From an uncultured Erysipelotrichaceae bacterium (GTDB lineage: Bacteria > Bacillota_I > Bacilli_A > RF39 > UBA660), in the NCBI GenBank assembly GCA_902797415.1, contig CADBSQ010000113.1, positions 1-7,874 of the forward strand: a stretch of DNA of 7,874 nucleotides. Direction: 5' to 3'. A model generated the notes under the pieces. The model had not been told where the DNA came from. It saw only the letters and a list, made by a program, of their open reading frames with translations, and searched no databases. Each line of letters opens with the position of its first letter. Positions within the stretch are counted from its first letter, which is position 1. Of this stretch, positions 4,608-7,874 are shown in pieces. The position numbers and the translations under genes were made by a program.

Positions 4608-6804
4608 AGGCACATTAGTTAAAAGTAAGCCATCTGAATTTGAATTAAAAAATATTGAACATCAAAAACAAAAAGTATTAGGTAGATTAAAGAATAAAAC
4701 TGAACAAGCAAAACTAAATCTAATATTTACTGAACTCGATGAACTTGGAATTACCTTTGATCATAGTATTAGTTCAATTAATAAATTAAAGCATAATTTA
4801 AAGAAAAATAATAATGAACTGGATTATAACAAATCTGTTGTAATAATTGAAAACATTGAAAAATCTTTAAATGAAATGATTGGTAATCTTGAAAAAGGTT
4901 CTACTAATGCTTTTACTAAGTTAATGACAGGAAAACTTTCTAGAACTATTGCTAAAACGGCAGGCATTTCTATGGCAGGAAGAACAGCATTAATTCTGGC
5001 TCCTACTATAGGATCAAAAGCAGCAGTTGCTGCTGGTCTTGGAACATATGGTTTATATAGAATAGTTAAAAACAGACAAGATATTATTGAAACAAATATA
5101 GAAAATACTTTAAACAATATGTTAATGGAGATCGAAACAACAAAAGAAAACGGAGAATATACTGATACGAGATTTAGTGAAGATGTGCAAAAAGAAATAA
5201 GAAATTATTTAAATGATCTTAACATACATTTTAATGATACTGGTTATAGATCTTTAAGACAAGCCATCTATTCTCTTGATCAAAACCAAAAGAAAAATTT
5301 AATCGAAAGATTAAATATAAAGTTGGGTAAGAACATAAACGTTGAAAAAAGATTAAAAAAGGCAAGAAAGAAACTTAATGTAATTGCAAGTACCTCCTCT
5401 ACTATTGGTGTAGGAGCTGGAGTTGGAGTAAGTGGTGCTACGGTTATAAATAGTATTGATCCAGGTATACTTGCAGCACCTTTAAATGGTACATTTCTAG
5501 CATCTTGGGTAAAATATCAAACTGGACTTGCTTGGTTTGATAAAGTTGCTGGTGCATTAGGTCTTATTGGAACAGAAGCTTTAGAATATGTACCTGTAAT
5601 TGGTGAAATTGCAGAAAGAACATTTGCGCTTGAAAATTTCATTGCTCTAGGTTCAATTGGTGCTACTGGTGGATTAGTAGCTGGTGGAACTTTAGCAGCC
5701 GCATCACTTGCAAAAAATATATATGGTGGTATTAAAACAAGTAAGGATACAAAAAAATTTCTTTCACTAGATAACTCTAAATATAAAGAACAAGATAAAA
5801 AAGAATTAGAATTAATTAAAAAATACTTACAACAACCTACTAATGAAATAGAACTAATTGTTATAGATATAATCATGGGTTATTTAGATGAAAAAAATAT
5901 AAAACTAGATAGAATCCCTAACTCTCTTTCTGATCTTAAAGAAAGTATTAACAATTTAAATAAAAAGGAACAAAAGATAGCAGTTAATATAATGGAAAAT
6001 GTAAATAGCACTATTAACGGAGAACCACAATTTTTAAATCAGTTAAAAAAAGCGGGTAAGATTTCTATAGGTATATTTACTGCAGGTTTAGCAGCACTAT
6101 CGGTCTACGATATTCTAAGACATGGTTCCTTTTTACCAGAATTAAGTCAAAAATTGTTCCCTGAAAACAACTTAAATACACCTGTAATAGTGCCTGATCC
6201 TTATGATAAATCACTTGATAAAAGCGATATACAAGATAAAGAAATTTTTCAAAGAGGTAAAGAAAGCTATGATGAGTTTAAAGGTAATGAATTTAAAACT
6301 GAAAAAGATTTAGATTATTTCATAGAATCCCAAAATGAAAAGGCTCATAATAGTAGTGGTCCACTTAGCAAAATAACAGAATTAATTACAGGTAAAACCG
6401 ATAGTTTGCTAGACAAAACAAATTTAGATGAAACCATAACTGGTTTTAAACATACAGTTGTTCCAGATACACCTAAGATATCACAAGAGATAAGTAAATT
6501 ATCTCCTGAAGAATTGTATGAATTATATAGATTTTATTACACAAATAAATCAAGTGATAACGAGTTATATCAAACAGTTGGTGATATTCTTTCTTACAAA
6601 AGTAACCTAGATAAAGTTACTGAATATATAAGTGGGTTTGAAAAAACAAAAGAAATGCATGATTTAATAAATGGTATAACTTCAAAAGTTTCAACTGGTG
6701 TTATTCCCCTTTCCGTTGCTTTAGAGACCTTAGCAACAATTCAAAAACAAACTACCACAGATGAATTTATGATTGAAAAGAATAAAAACCAAAAAATATT
6801 ATAA
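4600..6804 (+). CDS. Large protein with Gly/Ala-rich hydrophobic blocks and an internal duplication, function unknown
   Basis: The 734-aa product has a charged helical N-terminal region (about 1-110) and no signal peptide. Hydrophobic blocks follow at about 116-153, 259-285, 315-338, 346-377 and 488-506. Several are glycine-zipper-like (GVGAGVGVSGA, GSIGATGGLVAGG). A polar tail of about 225 residues (507-734) ends the protein. Residues about 196-260 and 421-490 are divergent copies of one module: YLNDLNI and YLDEKNI, then SL, then a Lys/Gln-rich stretch, then LKKARK and LKKAGK leading into a hydrophobic block. The ATG at 4600 was preferred over 4585 because GGTGA and CGGA precede it and it overlaps the stop of the upstream gene. 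Membrane insertion is likely, possibly as hairpins or a pore; a secreted or cytoplasmic helical protein is not excluded. I do not recognise the family. Confidence 0.88.
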   Translation: MNEGTLVKSKPSEFELKNIEHQKQKVLGRLKNKTEQAKLNLIFTELDELGITFDHSISSINKLKHNLKKNNNELDYNKSVVIIENIEKSLNEMIGNLEKGSTNAFTKLMTGKLSRTIAKTAGISMAGRTALILAPTIGSKAAVAAGLGTYGLYRIVKNRQDIIETNIENTLNNMLMEIETTKENGEYTDTRFSEDVQKEIRNYLNDLNIHFNDTGYRSLRQAIYSLDQNQKKNLIERLNIKLGKNINVEKRLKKARKKLNVIASTSSTIGVGAGVGVSGATVINSIDPGILAAPLNGTFLASWVKYQTGLAWFDKVAGALGLIGTEALEYVPVIGEIAERTFALENFIALGSIGATGGLVAGGTLAAASLAKNIYGGIKTSKDTKKFLSLDNSKYKEQDKKELELIKKYLQQPTNEIELIVIDIIMGYLDEKNIKLDRIPNSLSDLKESINNLNKKEQKIAVNIMENVNSTINGEPQFLNQLKKAGKISIGIFTAGLAALSVYDILRHGSFLPELSQKLFPENNLNTPVIVPDPYDKSLDKSDIQDKEIFQRGKESYDEFKGNEFKTEKDLDYFIESQNEKAHNSSGPLSKITELITGKTDSLLDKTNLDETITGFKHTVVPDTPKISQEISKLSPEELYELYRFYYTNKSSDNELYQTVGDILSYKSNLDKVTEYISGFEKTKEMHDLINGITSKVSTGVIPLSVALETLATIQKQTTTDEFMIEKNKNQKIL

Positions 6805-6833
6805 AAAGTCAAGGATTTTCCTTGACTCTTTTT
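6803..6833. terminator. Bidirectional terminator between convergent genes
   Basis: AGTCAAGGA (6807-6815) and TCCTTGACT (6819-6827) form a 9-bp stem with a TTT loop. CTTTTT follows on the plus strand and AAAAA precedes it, giving a U-tract in either direction. It lies directly after the stop of the 734-aa gene (6802-6804), and its right flank touches the stop of the minus-strand gene (6832-6834). It can serve both genes. Confidence 0.9.
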
Positions 6834-7107
6834 ATGAATTGTCATTTTCCATATCATTTAGTTTTTCTATTTGCTTATCGATATCTTTTAGCATATTATC
6901 TATCTCTGCATCATTTATTGGTTTATCAATAGGAAAAATTTTTTTATGATCATAAACATATTTTTTTACATCAAAGGTTTTGATTTCAGATTTATCTAGT
7001 GTAGGATATACATCATCATTAATATTTATATTTGATATATAATCATTATTAAAAGCATCTTGTATTCTTTTTATTAATACTTTTTCATTATTTGTTAATT
7101 TATTCAT
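6832..7107 (-). CDS. Small acidic protein sharing its N-terminus and promoter with the triple-repeat protein
   Basis: The 91-aa product starts MNKLTNNEKVLIKRIQDAF, close to MNELTNNEKILVGRIQIAL of the protein at 968-1984. After about 20 residues the similarity ends. The rest is polar, with a C-terminal helix (INDAEIDNMLKDIDKQIEKLNDM) that could form a short coiled coil. The Trp and CLNK strands of the repeat domain are absent. There is no membrane segment. The start at 7105-7107 has GGAGG (7115-7119) 7 nt upstream; a longer in-frame start at 7161 was rejected because it lies in the promoter. It could be a decayed copy of the repeat gene, or a different protein that acquired the same expression cassette. 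The intact frame, promoter and terminator suggest it is expressed. Confidence 0.75.
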   Translation of the reverse strand: MNKLTNNEKVLIKRIQDAFNNDYISNININDDVYPTLDKSEIKTFDVKKYVYDHKKIFPIDKPINDAEIDNMLKDIDKQIEKLNDMENDNS

Positions 7108-7167
7108 TTCAAAACCTCCAATGTAGTTATCCATTATACATTCAATAAAATTAAGAATCAAGTTAAA
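7054..7167 (-). repeat. Copy 2 of the duplicated promoter-leader-N-terminus cassette
   Basis: Gapless counterpart of 1931-2044, about 95 of 114 positions identical by eye. The identity covers the -35 box, spacer, -10 box, leader (ACTACATTGGAGGTTTTG), start codon and 18 codons. It begins at the stop codon of the YdjM-like gene. Confidence 0.85.
7133..7161 (-). promoter_or_regulatory. Promoter of the 91-aa gene
   Basis: On the minus strand TTGATT (7156-7161), 17 bp, TATAAT (7133-7138). The -35 box begins 1 nt after the stop codon of the upstream gene. It matches the promoter at 2010-2038 in both boxes and most of the spacer. Confidence 0.8.
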
Positions 7168-7762
7168 AACTAATTACAATAAGCGTTACAGTAATTAAAA
7201 AAGAAAACAAAGTAAATAAAAAGTTGTTCACAGTACCATGGGAGTCACATAAATCAAAACAAAACCTTTTCTTTATTGGATAAAACAAAGTAAGACCTTT
7301 CTTATTTAATAAATCAATTAATATATGTGATAAATATGCCATAAAGAAAGGTACTACAACACTTTTATTAAAGCCGTATGACAATATAAAACTATATATA
7401 AACAAACCTAATATAGAATGTGTAAAAGACCTATGATGAGTCTTACTACCCATATAAGACATTATACTAAACACTACTATACATAAGATATAGTTATATA
7501 CGTTGCTAAACTCTTTTATTTTATGGTAAATATTTATATTAAAAAAATAATTAACAAATACTCCAACTATTATTACTGTTATAAAGGATGTAATAATTCT
7601 ATCAAATATTTTATCTGTTGTAGAGTCCTTTAAATCTACATCCGGTAAAATACTCCCTAAAGTTGCACTACCTATTGTAATCATTAATCCAGATACACTA
7701 ATAGGTTGCAAGTAAGCTAAAGAAACTAAATTACCTAAAGCAACATGTGTCTTTTTTTCCAT
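7163..7762 (-). CDS. YdjM/DUF457-like membrane-bound metal-dependent hydrolase
   Basis: This 199-aa integral membrane protein has the marks of the YdjM (DUF457) family, annotated as LexA-regulated membrane-bound metal-dependent hydrolases in enterobacteria. The probable metal-binding residues are spread over membrane helices: His6 (THVALG), PDVD (40-43) with Ser47, HHRSFTHS (109-116), and HILIDLLNKKG (146-156) followed by Pro162. Hydrophobic helices lie at about 21-39, 54-74, 90-104, 115-130, 136-150 and 181-198. The length fits the family. The ATG at 7760-7762 is preceded by GAAGGAGT at 7 nt. No SOS box was seen upstream, so LexA control is not supported here. It follows another gene after about 50 nt and may be co-transcribed with it. 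The enzymatic activity of this family is largely predicted, and the substrate is unknown. Confidence 0.87.
   Translation of the reverse strand: MEKKTHVALGNLVSLAYLQPISVSGLMITIGSATLGSILPDVDLKDSTTDKIFDRIITSFITVIIVGVFVNYFFNINIYHKIKEFSNVYNYILCIVVFSIMSYMGSKTHHRSFTHSILGLFIYSFILSYGFNKSVVVPFFMAYLSHILIDLLNKKGLTLFYPIKKRFCFDLCDSHGTVNNFLFTLFSFLITVTLIVISF
7165..7197 (-). terminator. Possible weak terminator of the YdjM-like gene
   Basis: On the minus strand TAATTAC (7191-7197) and GTAATTA (7171-7177) form a 7-bp AT-rich stem with a 13-nt loop, followed by GTTTTT. It is embedded in the last codons of the gene. The stem is weak, so read-through into the 91-aa gene is plausible. Confidence 0.35.
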
Positions 7763-7812
7763 AATAGTACTCCTTCATTAAAACTATTCTATATGATTTC
7801 TTAGCTATTTTA

Positions 7813-7874
7813 TTACACTTTAGAAGAAATAATTTTAATAAACTGTTCTAAACAACTTATTGTTTCTTCAAATG
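7813..7874 (-). CDS. 3' end of an unidentified gene (partial)
   Basis: From the window edge one minus-strand frame reads FEETISCLEQFIKIISSKV and then stops at TAA (7813-7815); the other two frames close within a few codons. The composition resembles a helical C-terminus of a real protein. It ends about 50 nt before the YdjM-like start with no clear terminator between them, so the two may share a transcript. Nineteen residues are too few to name a family. Confidence 0.5.
   Translation of the reverse strand, partial: FEETISCLEQFIKIISSKV

Noticed and set aside
4824..5117. Minus-strand open frame inside the large plus-strand gene (similar ones at 5517-5876 and 2316-2519).
   Set aside because: These are antisense shadows of genuine coding sequence with no ribosome site and implausible composition.
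4600..6804. Phage tape-measure or LXG toxin identity for the 734-aa protein.
   Set aside because: No LXG motif, toxin domain or neighbouring phage gene was seen; the resemblance is limited to helical and hydrophobic composition.
7163..7762. LexA/SOS control of the YdjM-like gene.
   Set aside because: No Gram-positive or enterobacterial LexA box was seen upstream of 7762; the family name alone does not justify it.
7775..7812. Separate promoter for the YdjM-like gene (TAGAAT near 7790).
   Set aside because: No acceptable -35 box at 16-18 bp was found. Co-transcription with the preceding gene is as likely.

Overview
The window is AT-rich bacterial chromosome, read with the standard bacterial code: TGA is used as a stop in two genes and TGG codes for Trp. 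GGAGG-type ribosome binding sites, TTGATT-17-TATAAT promoters, U-tract terminators and a DUF1292-like gene point to Bacillota, probably a low-GC uncultured Bacilli or Mollicutes-related lineage. That placement is inference, because no marker gene is present.

Layout: (1) 1-822, minus: ATPase domain of a MacB-type ABC transporter with fused permease, cut by the window edge. (2) 968-1984, minus: 338-aa protein made of three divergent copies of one roughly 100-residue domain. (3) 2086-3694, minus: two-gene operon, a DUF1292-like protein followed by a membrane-anchored HExxH protease, overlapping by 8 nt. (4) 3764-4299, minus: HIT-family protein broken by a one-base frameshift. (5) 4310-4412: divergent promoter region with an inverted repeat. 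(6) 4422-6804, plus: two-gene operon, a 61-aa helical protein and a 734-aa protein with Gly/Ala-rich hydrophobic blocks and an internally duplicated module, again with an 8-nt overlap. (7) 6832-7107, minus: 91-aa protein sharing its promoter, leader and N-terminus with the triple-repeat gene. (8) 7163-7762, minus: YdjM/DUF457-like membrane protein. (9) 7813-7874, minus: the last 19 codons of another gene.

The most unusual features are three. A 114-bp promoter, leader and N-terminus cassette occurs twice without gaps, about 5.1 kb apart, in front of two different proteins, and its non-coding part is better conserved than its coding part. The operon at 4422-6804 encodes an unrecognised membrane-associated protein with a duplicated module. 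The triple-repeat protein has a domain that may resemble small immunity-type folds. The transporter, HIT protein, DUF1292 protein and YdjM protein are recognisable families. No CRISPR, tRNA, rRNA, insertion sequence or phage structural gene was seen. Shared regulation of the two cassette genes is inferred; no functional link between the other genes can be shown from this window.
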